Shown: piece by piece, positions 16,657 through 25,752 of the stretch
How positions within the stretch are numbered: position 1 is the first letter of the stretch
Layout of the letters: each line of letters opens with the position of its first letter
Notes under the pieces: generated by a model
Database searches by the model: none
What the model was told of the DNA's origin: nothing
Seen by the model: only the letters and a program-made list of their open reading frames with translations
Position numbers and translations under genes: made by a program
Source of the DNA: Planctomycetota bacterium
GTDB taxonomy: Bacteria; Planctomycetota; Phycisphaerae; WQYP01
Assembly (NCBI GenBank): GCA_021808105.1
Contig: JAKBCC010000013.1
Span: 1-45,649 of the forward strand
Reading direction: 5' to 3'
DNA: 45,649 nucleotides

Positions 16657-16684
16657 TGATCGGTGATCATTGATCCGTGATCAG
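16657..16684. repeat. Four TGATCNN heptamers
   Basis: TGATCGG, TGATCAT, TGATCCG and TGATCAG follow each other without gaps, giving GATC sites every seven bases. Function unknown. Confidence 0.6.
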
Positions 16685-16924
16685 TGAGATTCACCACATT
16701 GGCGCAACGACACGGCGCTCATAACCAATGTGCATTCCTTTGGAATTCCGCATTTCTTCGGTGAATGCCGCTGCAGCGACAGACAAGATGCCTGCGGTTC
16801 AGCGTCGCCGGCGGAAAAAGGAAATAAAAATGTCCCGAATTGACTTGGCGTGAGATAATACGAGAGAGGAAGTGACTTAGGTTACAGGGGACAGGGGACG
16901 GGTTACAGCGTGTGAAACGCGCGG

Positions 16925-16945
16925 AAAAGGTGTCAGGTACCTTTT
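16925..16945. repeat. AAAAGGT-N7-ACCTTTT motif, copy 1
   Basis: Inverted repeat AAAAGGT / ACCTTTT with loop GTCAGGT. A second copy at 40152-40172 shares flanking sequence (GGTTACAGCGTG and AAACNCGCGG). Confidence 0.7.
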
Positions 16946-17011
16946 ACGAGGATGAAAGGAGCTAGAAGCTAGGAGTTAGAACACCGCTCACAGCGCCGGT
17001 GCCCGATACAC

Positions 17012-17042
17012 CACAAGGCCGCCAGCTCGGCCGGGGGTGAAA
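17012..17042 (+). repeat. REP-like family A, degenerate copy
   Basis: CACAAGGCCGCCAGCTCGGC followed by CGGGGGTGAA aligns with family A with several substitutions that largely keep the stem. Confidence 0.5.
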
Positions 17043-17225
17043 GGCACGAGGTTATGGGGGCGCGGGAGTTAGAATGATTTCAGGCACTGCTATTGCTGGA
17101 TGCCGAATGCGAGATGCTAAATTCCAGGTACCAGGTTCCAGATTCTTAAGGTCGCAGATCGGCGGGCGTCCGGTTGGTGGTCGTCTACTGCGAAGAGCTA
17201 TTGCAAAGGGAACGGAGTTTTTCAG

Positions 17226-19820
17226 ATGATTGATAGCCACGAGATGGCGGAATCGCGTGTCGATGATGCGGGCAGTGGGGAATTGCCGGTGTTGGTTCGG
17301 CAGCATCTGGATTGGGTTTATTCGTTGTGTCGGCGGTCTGTGCGTGATGCGGCGATGGCGGAGGATGTTACACAAACAGTATTCTTGATTCTGATTAGAA
17401 AAGCGAAGCAATTGCCGCAGGGGGTCAACATGTCGGGCTGGTTGTTTAAGACCGCGCGTTACTGCTGCCGCAGTGCGATGCGCGATGAGCAGACGCGGCG
17501 GCGACATGAATTCACAGCGGGCAGCCGCCGGACTGAATCAGTGCTGGGGGTGCCAACGCCGGAAGAGGAACTTCTGCCGCTGCTGGACGAACACCTTGCA
17601 GCTTTGGGCGAGGCGGATCGAGCTGCAGTGCTGCTTCGCTATTACCAGCGGTGCAGCTTTGCCGAAGTCGGCATGCAACTGGACATCAGCGAAGAAGCGG
17701 CAAAAAAGCGGGTGCAGCGTGCAGTGGAAAAGCTACGGGCACGCATGGCAGCGAAAGGCGTAGCTCTGACTGCTGACGCCCTGGCAGCCATACTGACTGA
17801 AAAACTTGTGCAGCCCGCGCCGGGGAAACTGATGGCGGCGGTGCTGGCGCATGCGACCCATGGGACCGCGGCAACGGCCATGTCAGCGGGGCAGAAAAAA
17901 CTCGTAGCAAAACTGGCGGTGAAAACAATCAGCAGCAGCGAAGTTGCGATTGGAGCCGTGGGTGTTGTGTTGGCGGTGGGGCTGGTTGCCACGGGCGTGG
18001 CTGCGGTGCTGGCAAATCACAATCCCCCCACACCCCTGCCGCCAAAGATTGCGGCTATTCCGGCAGCTGCCCTGGCCCCAGCCGCTACCGCCAAACGGCC
18101 GATGTTAACGCAAGCGCAATGGGCGGCGGTGTTTCAGGCGTATGCGCGGAAAATTCGGGCGCTAAGCGTGCGGGCGACGTTCGTGACCCGCAATTATACC
18201 AGCCGAAGGTGGATACGTAATTTCCGGGCGGCTATAAAGAAAAGTGACCCGAAGCATTGGCGGCAACAAATGCTGGGACTCACGCCGGGCTGGCTCACTC
18301 GGACCGAGGCAGTGAATTTAAAATGGGATGTGCCGGATAAGCTGGTCAAATACCAGACGGTCGGTGAGGTTAATTTTATTTTTCACAACACCAGCGGCAA
18401 GGCTGAATTAAGCCGCGCGGTGGATGCGAATGAATGGGTCATCGGGCGACAGCGTGTGTGGCAAGCCGACCCGGAGCTCGAGCAAAACGGCAAAGTGTTG
18501 AGCTCTCAGTGGAGCACGACTCTTTACCACCGCAGCGACACGCCGCGATCCCGTTTTGACTGGATGGCTGCCTGGGGGGAGGAACTTCCTGGATGGAAAA
18601 TGCCCTTAGCAAACCAGAAGATGCGAAGACTGGAACACACCTGGGTGCCCTTGGTAGTGCAATACACCAACGAGCAGCTTAATCCGCTGCAAGCCGGTCC
18701 TTTTGACTACCGACTGATTCACCAGGGCATCGACCGATCCACAAAGCTCGTCGAATTAACCTATCTGATCCTCCGCCACGGAAAACCAACGGAGGCATCA
18801 TGGGAGGTACGGGACGAAGTCGAGCTTGCGGGGGGATTACGGATATACCGGGAAAGTCTTTTCGCACGGGGACCGACGGGGCGACAGCGCAGTTGGCAAG
18901 CGGATTTCAGCCATTTCAAAAGAACTGGCGGCATCTGGTTTCCCACGCGGATTCACGAGCGAGATTGGTATCGGGTAGCGCGGCACGATAGGATCGCTCC
19001 GCTGAAAAATCGTTTGCAGATAGACTGCCACATCGCCATCAGTCGGCTGTCTATCACCCATGCCTTTCCGGCGAGTGCATTCACCTATATTCCGCCTTCA
19101 GGAGGGACCATCACCGATGCGCCGCGCCGCATCGAGTATCATCCCGATACCTTGGATTACCCCCAAAAAATAGTCCCCGGCATAGCTCCGACAGCCTACC
19201 TCAAGGGCTTTGCCATGCCAGCAGTAGTGATCAAGCGATTTGTACCGCCCGAGACAGTCCACCGACTTTCCGCCGCTTTTACAATCAAAAATACCGCCGG
19301 CAGACTGGCAGATTTTCAGTTGCACCCACAGGGAAATGCAGTGACTGTTTCCCCGCCAGCTTTCACCCTTTTCACCGGCGGATCACAGAAGATTCATATC
19401 ACCATGAAGAAACCGCCCGGCGACCGACCGTACTGCTTTTATCTTTCGCTTACTGGCCGCCGTGGTCCGCCAACGCAGCGCAAGCTATCCACCACCGTTC
19501 CGGTTTTCTTCCTCCCTTCGCCGGCGCTGGCTGTTAAGCCGGGGAGCATTATTTTGAGCCCCGGTAATTTCACTGGCCGGTCCAATTATTCCGTCACACT
19601 GCAATTCCTGCGTCCTCTGGGCGGTAGTGTCGTGGTGGATATGATTAAACCCGGTAGCCGATCCGTGGCTGTCCCCCATTGGTCGCAGAAAAGTATGAAT
19701 GTGGTGATCCAACCCGCGGCGGGCGCTACAGCAATATTCTCACATGTTACCGTTCTGTACACGTACAACGGCCACCTGGAGAAAATGCGCATCCCGGTAA
19801 TTGGGCTGCGGCCCAATTGA
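17226..19820 (+). CDS. ECF sigma factor fused to membrane and C-terminal domains
   Basis: An 864-residue fusion. Region 2 of an ECF sigma factor spans ~21-95 (MAEDVTQTVFLILIRKAKQL, then MSGWLFKTARYC) and region 4 spans ~121-178 (FAEVGMQLDISEEAAKKRVQ as the HTH). A linker (~180-235) leads to one hydrophobic segment at ~240-263, then a Pro-rich spacer and ~580 residues predicted to lie outside the cytoplasm. That part has an early all-alpha/beta section (~290-640) and a beta-rich end (~660-864) with FTIKNTAGRLADFQLHPQG and VTVSPPAFTLFTGGSQKI resembling Ig-like DUF1573-type repeats. Sigma factors with such tails are known in Planctomycetes and Verrucomicrobia. ATG with GGAACGGAG upstream. It may act as its own membrane sensor. 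Confidence 0.85.
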   Translation: MIDSHEMAESRVDDAGSGELPVLVRQHLDWVYSLCRRSVRDAAMAEDVTQTVFLILIRKAKQLPQGVNMSGWLFKTARYCCRSAMRDEQTRRRHEFTAGSRRTESVLGVPTPEEELLPLLDEHLAALGEADRAAVLLRYYQRCSFAEVGMQLDISEEAAKKRVQRAVEKLRARMAAKGVALTADALAAILTEKLVQPAPGKLMAAVLAHATHGTAATAMSAGQKKLVAKLAVKTISSSEVAIGAVGVVLAVGLVATGVAAVLANHNPPTPLPPKIAAIPAAALAPAATAKRPMLTQAQWAAVFQAYARKIRALSVRATFVTRNYTSRRWIRNFRAAIKKSDPKHWRQQMLGLTPGWLTRTEAVNLKWDVPDKLVKYQTVGEVNFIFHNTSGKAELSRAVDANEWVIGRQRVWQADPELEQNGKVLSSQWSTTLYHRSDTPRSRFDWMAAWGEELPGWKMPLANQKMRRLEHTWVPLVVQYTNEQLNPLQAGPFDYRLIHQGIDRSTKLVELTYLILRHGKPTEASWEVRDEVELAGGLRIYRESLFARGPTGRQRSWQADFSHFKRTGGIWFPTRIHERDWYRVARHDRIAPLKNRLQIDCHIAISRLSITHAFPASAFTYIPPSGGTITDAPRRIEYHPDTLDYPQKIVPGIAPTAYLKGFAMPAVVIKRFVPPETVHRLSAAFTIKNTAGRLADFQLHPQGNAVTVSPPAFTLFTGGSQKIHITMKKPPGDRPYCFYLSLTGRRGPPTQRKLSTTVPVFFLPSPALAVKPGSIILSPGNFTGRSNYSVTLQFLRPLGGSVVVDMIKPGSRSVAVPHWSQKSMNVVIQPAAGATAIFSHVTVLYTYNGHLEKMRIPVIGLRPN

Positions 19821-20251
19821 GCAGAGCTTTGAGAGAGTAGACAGTAGAGCAAATAGGGCTGGGAGCTTTAGGCTGTCGCCGGAGCGGGACAATTCCTCCT
19901 GCGGTCTATTTTCTACTCTCCACTCTCAAGCCCCGATCTGAGCAGCGTAACAAAACTGCGGATCACGCTGATTTCGCGGATAAACACCGGGCTTCCATGC
20001 TTCGAGGCATCTATGGCAATTACACACAGCGCTGTTTGGGAGTTGTCATGGCAGCCAGAATCACTTTCTCCGCCGCCGATACGGAACAATCCCAGACCAA
20101 TCCTCCTCGTATCCGCGCAATCCGCGGTTCTCCCTCGTTGCGTTCGCATTGAGTTGGGGAGGACGGGCGGGTGCGGATTGTCCGGAAAATTTTGGTGGTG
20201 GCGTTATACTGTATGGCGGGTGTGATACGCCTGCGGGAGGATATGTGAATT
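19821..20251. other. Intergenic region with inverted repeat and paralogue promoter block
   Basis: Contains an imperfect inverted repeat (19828-19856 with 19906-19929, built on TTGAGAG.GTAGA..GTAGA) that could terminate the sigma transcript. From 20111 it carries the block shared with 22129 onward that leads into the first secreted paralogue. No gene recognised. Confidence 0.5.
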
Positions 20252-20517
20252 ATGATTAAGCATGTGGTGCATACATCCATCGCAGTTGGTGCCGTTGCGG
20301 TCACCCTGGCGGCTGCAATCGCGGGGGCACCGGCGCTTCTGCATGCTCATCATCCCTCCAAGCTGATCATCAGCCGGGCGACAACCTATATCACCGGCCC
20401 GTTGGGAAAAGATGGGCTGCCGGATTACAAACTGGCGCTAAAACAATATCTGATGAAGGGCGTGACGCCGGAAAATAATGCCGCCGTGCCGGCGATTGAG
20501 ATTGCGATGCAGGGGTT
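20111..20517 (+). repeat. Duplicated promoter/signal-peptide cassette, copy 1
   Basis: 407 bases aligning without gaps to 22129-22535 with about 16 differences by eye. It covers ~140 bases upstream of the ATG and the first ~88 codons. Similarity stops abruptly after GATGCAGGGGTT. Confidence 0.9.
20205..20210 (+). promoter_or_regulatory. Putative -10 box TATACT, paralogue 1
   Basis: TATACT 42 bases upstream of the ATG, conserved in the copy at 22223. No canonical -35 lies at 17 bases; TTGTCC is 21 bases upstream, so a non-housekeeping sigma factor is possible. Confidence 0.4.
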
Positions 20518-21883
20518 GCGGCCCTACTCCGGTGCAAAGGAATTTGATTACAGGCCGCTTGGACTAATCCAGCTTCACGCCCTTAAGGTCGCTGCCCCTT
20601 CAAAGGCAATGGCCAAGGTTCACACCATCGGATCCTACTTCAGGCGGCACCCCCCACAGGGGAATGACTTCATGCATCGGGGGTTTGCATTTGGTCCCTC
20701 GACCCAGGTCTGGTGGCGTGCGGAGATTATCGAAGAGTCGTTCGCCCGTGATTTTCCGTGGCGGCCCTCGCGATGCTTGCTGCTTTGGGGGGCGATTGAC
20801 CGGAACAAGGCGGCTATTTCGACCATGCGGCGAGCCTCGCGGCTGCCATATTTTTATCTGCCCGGCTTTGGTTCGCCAAGCGCCGCTCTGCAACAGGCCA
20901 TCATGAAGGGCGAGGGGCAAATATTTCCAGAGGTACCCGCGCGTGATGTCGTGTGGCCGGTCGGAAGTGACATTGCTTATTCTGCCACGCTTGAACTTGG
21001 CTTGGGCCATGCACACGGGTGTTGGCGCGATATACAACTGGTCTCGCGCCTGGCGGCTCTGGCCGAGCAATGCCCGGGTGAGGAGAATTCCACCGCGAGA
21101 TCTTTGGAGAGTGAAGCGTTGTACGCCTGCCGGGCGCTGATCGAGCGGTTCGGCTCCCATTCTCGTCTTGCGGTGCGCGCCAATCTCTGGTTTGGTAAAA
21201 GACCGCTTTGGCCGATCGTGACCGAACACATGTTGCACTGTCAGCGCCTCAAAGCACTGGGATTGCTGGAATCAATTTACGGGGCAGCGACTAAGCCTGA
21301 TTATCATTCGGCTCCCGCCCCGAAGAATGAGCCGCCCGGATTCAGGGACATGTTCCGGGTGCTTAACCCTCCCACAGGCTTGCGCTGGAATTGGCAATCC
21401 AGACAGGTGGGCTTGCTCTTTGACCGCCTTTCCAGCGAGGCCGGGGCACACATATCAGATACAAAAGGAACTAGGTTGTGGCATTGGCTTAACTCATACT
21501 GGCGACCCTCGCGTGGATTATCCGGCAACCGCTTGTATCATCACCGCTTCGTATGCTTCGCTGAAGGTGGCATGGGCGGTGACCTTGAAAGCTATGAGGT
21601 GCAACGATGCGGCGCGCTCATAAAAGTCGGTTTTGCCCTGGCAGCGTACAACGCTGTGCAAGGAAAGTACCCGAAGACGCTCGATGCACTATCGCCGCAG
21701 TTTTTTGTGGGTCCGCTTACCGACCCGTTCAACGGCAAACCGCTTTTGTACCAAAGAACGGCATCAGGCTATACGCTGGCACTCAACGGTGCTGGGCCGC
21801 GATACATTCAAGATTCCGGCCCGAGGCGGATCACCGTCCCGGCACCCGCACCCACCGCTTGGCAGAAAATGCCATTTCCGTGA
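20252..21883 (+). CDS. Secreted paralogous protein 1
   Basis: A 543-residue exported protein. A signal peptide covers ~1-30 (IAVGAVAVTLAAAIAGAPAL). The conserved N-terminal region includes KDGLPDYKLALKQYLMKGVT and PENNAAVPAIEIAMQG. The body is helical and Trp/Arg-rich. The C-terminus (KVGFALAAYNAVQGKYPKTL, then LSPQFFVGPLTDPFNGKPL) is the planctomycete-type motif of a helix, YP.TL..L.P and DPF.GKPL, common in hypothetical secreted or pilin-like proteins. No enzyme motif is seen. GGGAGGA lies ~12 bases before the ATG. Its neighbour at 22270 has an almost identical first 88 residues but a diverged body. Function unknown. Confidence 0.75.
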   Translation: MIKHVVHTSIAVGAVAVTLAAAIAGAPALLHAHHPSKLIISRATTYITGPLGKDGLPDYKLALKQYLMKGVTPENNAAVPAIEIAMQGLRPYSGAKEFDYRPLGLIQLHALKVAAPSKAMAKVHTIGSYFRRHPPQGNDFMHRGFAFGPSTQVWWRAEIIEESFARDFPWRPSRCLLLWGAIDRNKAAISTMRRASRLPYFYLPGFGSPSAALQQAIMKGEGQIFPEVPARDVVWPVGSDIAYSATLELGLGHAHGCWRDIQLVSRLAALAEQCPGEENSTARSLESEALYACRALIERFGSHSRLAVRANLWFGKRPLWPIVTEHMLHCQRLKALGLLESIYGAATKPDYHSAPAPKNEPPGFRDMFRVLNPPTGLRWNWQSRQVGLLFDRLSSEAGAHISDTKGTRLWHWLNSYWRPSRGLSGNRLYHHRFVCFAEGGMGGDLESYEVQRCGALIKVGFALAAYNAVQGKYPKTLDALSPQFFVGPLTDPFNGKPLLYQRTASGYTLALNGAGPRYIQDSGPRRITVPAPAPTAWQKMPFP

Positions 21884-22010
21884 CCCGCGAGGGCGTGACG
21901 CGATGGGCACGGGTCGGGTTGCGGGGAGCAAGGGAACGGGAGATCAGGTGACTACGGGAGTTTTCCTGTCAGTCTCGGCGACCTCCATTCTTTGGTGCCA
22001 ACCAAATATG

Positions 22011-22124
22011 CTCTACTGTTCATCTGTTCTACTCACACCTGCTCCAATCAGGCCGCAGCCCGATTCGCTCTACTGCTCACCTGTTCGACTTTCCCTGCTC
22101 TATCGGGCCGCAGCCCGATTTCCG
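22011..22124. repeat. 57-bp tandem duplication
   Basis: Two adjacent units starting CTCTACTG at 22011 and 22068, each ending in GGCCGCAGCCCGATT. They lie just upstream of the second copy of the promoter/signal cassette. Confidence 0.65.
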
Positions 22125-22128
22125 CGTT

Positions 22129-22535
22129 ATCCGCGAAATCCGCGGTTCTCTCTCGTTGCGTTCATACTGAGATGGGGAGGACGGGCGGGTGCGGATTGTC
22201 CGGAAAATTTTGGTGGTGGCGTTATACTGTTTGGCGGGTGTGATACGCCTGCGGGAGGATATGTGAATTATGATTAAGCATGTGGTGCATACATCCATCG
22301 CAGTTGGTGCCGTTGCGGTCACCCTGGCGGCTGCAATCGCGGCGGCACCGGCGCTTCTGCATGCTCATCATCCCTCCAAGCTGATCATCAGCCGGGCGAC
22401 GACTTATATCACCGGCCCGTTGGGTAAAGATGGACTGCCGGATTACAAGCTGGCGTTGAAACAATATCTGATGAAGGGCGTGACACCGGAAAATAATGCC
22501 GCCGTGCCGGCGATTGAGATTGCGATGCAGGGGTT
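22129..22535 (+). repeat. Duplicated promoter/signal-peptide cassette, copy 2
   Basis: Gap-free match to 20111-20517. Most coding differences are silent; only Gly25/Ala25 differs in the first ~88 residues. Confidence 0.9.
22223..22228 (+). promoter_or_regulatory. Putative -10 box TATACT, paralogue 2
   Basis: Same position relative to the ATG as in paralogue 1, within the conserved upstream block. Confidence 0.4.
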
Positions 22536-23961
22536 TCACGAGATGGGAGGCGGCCCGAGGGTTCACTACCGGAAGATGGGTGCTGATCAGTTAAAGCTGC
22601 TGGGCGTAACGCCGCCAAGAAATAAAATTCCGCGGATTGATTTTATTGGTCAGTTTTTCAAGGAACATCCACCACAGGGATATAAGCTCCCAAAAACGAA
22701 AACGGTGTTCGAAGGCGGCCCGGCGTACTTCGCGATGAAACAGCTTGAGGTGGGATATGCGCTCGATTCTCCATGGCGCAGTTCGCAGTGCTTTCTTTTA
22801 TCAACGGCGATGCAACAGAACAAGGCAGCAACGGAGCTTCTGCGGAAAGCTTCGCTTCTTCCGCGGTTTTATTCGCCGATGGTCCGGCATTCAAAACGCT
22901 TTAAGGGGCCGGTGGCCTGGTATATGCCGACGGACTATATCCTCACCACCGGCGGCCTGTGTCTGGCTTGCCACGCTACGCTGGAACTGGGGCGCGGCCA
23001 TCCGGACAAATGCTGGAACGACGTGATGGCCGTAACCAGGCTTGCGGAGTTGGCATACCAGGGGTCGGATGGAATCAGCGGTTCTGCTGCCGACCGGCTG
23101 CTGCGTATATCGTTGTATGTTGATCGCACGCTGCTGGGGCAGATTCGGGGACATCCACGACGCCTGGCACGGGTGTGGAAGGTTATCCACGCCCTCAGGT
23201 TGCCACCGCCGTTAAGGCAACGCTATATCCATACGTCCCGCCTGCAAGCACTTGCGGTGCTGCTTTCGTGTTATCGACATCCACAAGCGCCGCCGCTTCA
23301 ACCGCTGGTTCAAACGCTGTCCAAAAAGACATTACCGATGGACATCATCGAACATCCGCCGCTGGGCATTGACTGGAACTGGCAGTTCTCAAATCTTAAT
23401 AGAACATTCGACAGGCTGCGGGTGCTGGCTCGTGCGCCGGTGTATTCAAATGCGGGCCTGCGGCTGCGGGCAACTGAAGATGTTTGGCACCGTGCCAGCC
23501 ACTACATCGACGTGCTTGGAGGGTGGAATCCCGGGGCGGCGCGCGACATTCCGACAGCTCTGAAGCATCGTCTGGCGAAGAAATTGTCACTAAATATCCG
23601 CTACCACAACATGGTGCTGCTAGCCACCAATTATATAGTTTCCGGCGAGGCGCCCGGCACCTATGGCGTAATCCGGTATCTTACGCTGGTCAAAATCGCT
23701 TATGCGCTTGAAATGTACCACAGTGCACACGGTCATTATCCCGCGACGCTTGCGGCCTTGTCACCAGCGTTCTTCAAGCACCCACCCATGGACCCGTTCA
23801 CTGGAAGGGCCCCCGTCTATATCAGGGCCAACAACGGGTACGCACTGGCCCTGTCCCAAGAGAACCTGCATTCGGGGTGGGTACCCCCGAATTTTGGCCC
23901 GTCACGCATCATCATGCCGCCGCCACCACCACGGAAATGGCAGAAGGGGCCATTTCCGTGA
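22270..23961 (+). CDS. Secreted paralogous protein 2
   Basis: A 563-residue exported protein with the same signal peptide and N-terminal 88 residues as the 20252 gene, then a diverged body that keeps landmarks: HPPQG, a CHATLELGRGHPDKCW segment matching ATLELGLGHAHGCW in paralogue 1, GIDWNWQFSNLNRTFDRL, and the C-terminal KIAYALEMYHSAHGHYPATL plus MDPFTGRAPVYIR. The two Cys residues near CHA...DKCW may form a disulphide. Both end in a Pro-rich stretch and WQKxPFP. The pair is in tandem, same strand, 386 bases apart. Function unknown. Confidence 0.75.
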   Translation: MIKHVVHTSIAVGAVAVTLAAAIAAAPALLHAHHPSKLIISRATTYITGPLGKDGLPDYKLALKQYLMKGVTPENNAAVPAIEIAMQGFHEMGGGPRVHYRKMGADQLKLLGVTPPRNKIPRIDFIGQFFKEHPPQGYKLPKTKTVFEGGPAYFAMKQLEVGYALDSPWRSSQCFLLSTAMQQNKAATELLRKASLLPRFYSPMVRHSKRFKGPVAWYMPTDYILTTGGLCLACHATLELGRGHPDKCWNDVMAVTRLAELAYQGSDGISGSAADRLLRISLYVDRTLLGQIRGHPRRLARVWKVIHALRLPPPLRQRYIHTSRLQALAVLLSCYRHPQAPPLQPLVQTLSKKTLPMDIIEHPPLGIDWNWQFSNLNRTFDRLRVLARAPVYSNAGLRLRATEDVWHRASHYIDVLGGWNPGAARDIPTALKHRLAKKLSLNIRYHNMVLLATNYIVSGEAPGTYGVIRYLTLVKIAYALEMYHSAHGHYPATLAALSPAFFKHPPMDPFTGRAPVYIRANNGYALALSQENLHSGWVPPNFGPSRIIMPPPPPRKWQKGPFP

Positions 23962-24013
23962 GCCAATCGTGCCGGCGGGAAAGACACCGCGCGACCACAC
24001 TGCATTCCGATTC

Positions 24014-24043
24014 GAACTCAACGCTGCCGCATTGAGCTACGGG
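24014..24043 (+). repeat. REP-like family B, copy 1
   Basis: Core GAACTCAACGCTGCCGCATT followed by GAGCTACGGG. The stem CTCAAcGC / GCaTTGAG encloses TGCC. Confidence 0.75.
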
Positions 24044-24141
24044 TATTTCACGGTTGCATGGGGGTTGTTGGCGGGGACGATATTCGCGCTGCGGGTTCGC
24101 GACGGGAAAACAAATCGTGTCAGGGCATTGTATTCCGCGGC

Positions 24142-24171
24142 GAACTCAATGCTGCCGCATTGAGCTATGGG
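24142..24171 (+). repeat. REP-like family B, copy 2
   Basis: Same core with T in place of C (CTCAATGC), which restores full stem pairing. The similarity extends ~20 bases upstream of the hairpin (ATTCCG..GCGAACTC). Confidence 0.75.
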
Positions 24172-24204
24172 GTTATCTATGGGGATATTGTTCTTTTTTG
24201 GGGT

Positions 24205-25752
24205 TTATTTCTTTGGTGCCAGCCGGGACAAATGCACAATAATGGGGCGACTGTACATGGGGACTACGCCGGGATTTATCGGCGGCACAAATTCTGCGGG
24301 GCTGCGGAGCGTGCAGCCGTGCGGTCCAATGGTGTATTCAAATGCCTTGTTGGTGAAGGGATCGTGTGGAATGGCGGGGAGAAATTTGGGGACAAGTTGG
24401 GAAAGGCGAGGGGGAAATACTTGGTGAACTTCCAGATACGCGGCCAGAGCAAGGGAAAGGCGATCTAAACGCCGAAGGGCGGCGTAGCGGGCCGTTGTGG
24501 CAATGGTTCGGACCTGCGTCTTTACAATGAAGAGGAATGGTATGCCTCCCGGCATTTTTTCGTGTTGCCAAAGCGCCAGTGCATGTTGCGACGCCAAAGC
24601 GCGCTGCCGGTAGTTCCTGATCGCAAAAATTTTAACCACATGGTCGAAGAGTCCGTTCAGGGAAGCCAATGCTGCCGCACGCTGTGCTCCGTTCAAGGGT
24701 TTGGCCGGTTTGCGCGGCGCGGCAAATCCAAACAGTGCGGCAAGGTTAGGCGAAGCGTGCTGCAAGACGTCAAGCGTTATCCATCGCTCACCGGTATCGA
24801 TCGCGGCCGCCACCGACGTGGGCCGGGGAAGCGCCAACAACTGATTCACGTAGTTGTGCAAGGCTTCCGATGACAGCTTATGGGAATTGGCCATAGCAAT
24901 ATCCGCCTGACACCCCATCGTCTCAATGGACATAGCTATAAGGTTGGTGATCAGAAAGTGTTCGCGGGTTAATAACCGGGCCAGCCGATGGATGGCCAGC
25001 AAATCACGCCTGCATCTGCGAGGGCGGCCTTGATGCAATGCCAACATGGCTTGCGCCACAAGTCCGTTGCAAATAGCCTTGGCAGGAGCCAGGGCCGGGA
25101 GTATCGAACCCACTGCGGTGGCCATACGGTGGTCGCCCCCGGCGGGTTCAACCAGTGGCAGGAAAAAGCGTGGACGGGAGAACGCTGACCGTGCGATATC
25201 CAAGGCCCCGGCATTGGCGTTCAGGAACGCAGCAGTCCATGGATTGGCCTTGGCCGACCACGGATGCATATAAAGTCTTGCCGGCGTAAAGTGCGGCGCA
25301 GGGGGTAAATTCCCGGCCAAGCCAAGGTCCTGTGCTACTGCCGCCGCGTCGGCGTGTCGGCGGAACTTCTGGTAGCTGACAAAACGCGGTCCCGTTAAAT
25401 CACGCTTGGAAATTCCCAGCGATCTGCGCATCTCGCGTCCGTAATTTTTGTCCGGCACGTAAATCACTTTTCCAGCCACCACTTTGGTAGTGGAGTCTTG
25501 AAACGAGTCCGGCCTGAATAAAATTACCAGCGGCACCGCAGCATTGTTTGATGCGGTAACACCTTTGCCGAAGCGTTGGTTAAACTTCGCCACGTAATTG
25601 ACGTAGCCATTTTTGGTTAATGGCCCGGCGGAGCGCAGGGCGGCATGGGTAGCGGGAATCGGCGCTGCGGCCGCGGCGGGAAAGGCCGCTAAGAGGGATA
25701 GGGCGGTAAAAGCCCTGAAGAAATAATGGTCCAATTTGCTGGGTTGCGACAT
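24205..25752 (-). CDS. Secreted paralogous protein 3
   Basis: A 515-residue exported protein distantly related to the 20252 and 22270 products. After a signal peptide (FRAFTALSLLAAFPAAAAA) it has GPLTKNGYVNYVAKFNQRFG and KGVTASNNAAVPLVIL, matching GPLGKDGLPDYKLALKQ and KGVTPENNAAVPAIEI. Near the C-terminus RLDRLSLALAAYLEVHQVFP, then LPAIPHDPFTNKAFEY, matches the shared ending. It is convergent to the other two, and its DNA is not closely similar, so it is an older duplicate. The ATG at 25752 has AGGAGA seven bases upstream. Function unknown. Confidence 0.72.
   Translation of the reverse strand: MSQPSKLDHYFFRAFTALSLLAAFPAAAAAPIPATHAALRSAGPLTKNGYVNYVAKFNQRFGKGVTASNNAAVPLVILFRPDSFQDSTTKVVAGKVIYVPDKNYGREMRRSLGISKRDLTGPRFVSYQKFRRHADAAAVAQDLGLAGNLPPAPHFTPARLYMHPWSAKANPWTAAFLNANAGALDIARSAFSRPRFFLPLVEPAGGDHRMATAVGSILPALAPAKAICNGLVAQAMLALHQGRPRRCRRDLLAIHRLARLLTREHFLITNLIAMSIETMGCQADIAMANSHKLSSEALHNYVNQLLALPRPTSVAAAIDTGERWITLDVLQHASPNLAALFGFAAPRKPAKPLNGAQRAAALASLNGLFDHVVKIFAIRNYRQRALASQHALALWQHEKMPGGIPFLFIVKTQVRTIATTARYAALRRLDRLSLALAAYLEVHQVFPPRLSQLVPKFLPAIPHDPFTNKAFEYTIGPHGCTLRSPAEFVPPINPGVVPMYSRPIIVHLSRLAPKK

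Larger units (their letters stand above)
16587..17225. other. Post-element intergenic region with repeats
   Basis: A 639-base region between attR and the sigma gene. It contains four head-to-tail heptamers TGATCNN (16657-16684), a copy of the AAAAGGT..ACCTTTT motif (16925-16945) preceded by GGTTACAGCGTG, and a degenerate REP-A copy (17012-17042). No gene recognised. Confidence 0.5.

Noticed and set aside
20600-21238. 212-codon minus-strand frame
   Set aside because: Antisense to the secreted paralogue, which has a signal peptide and matches its neighbours.
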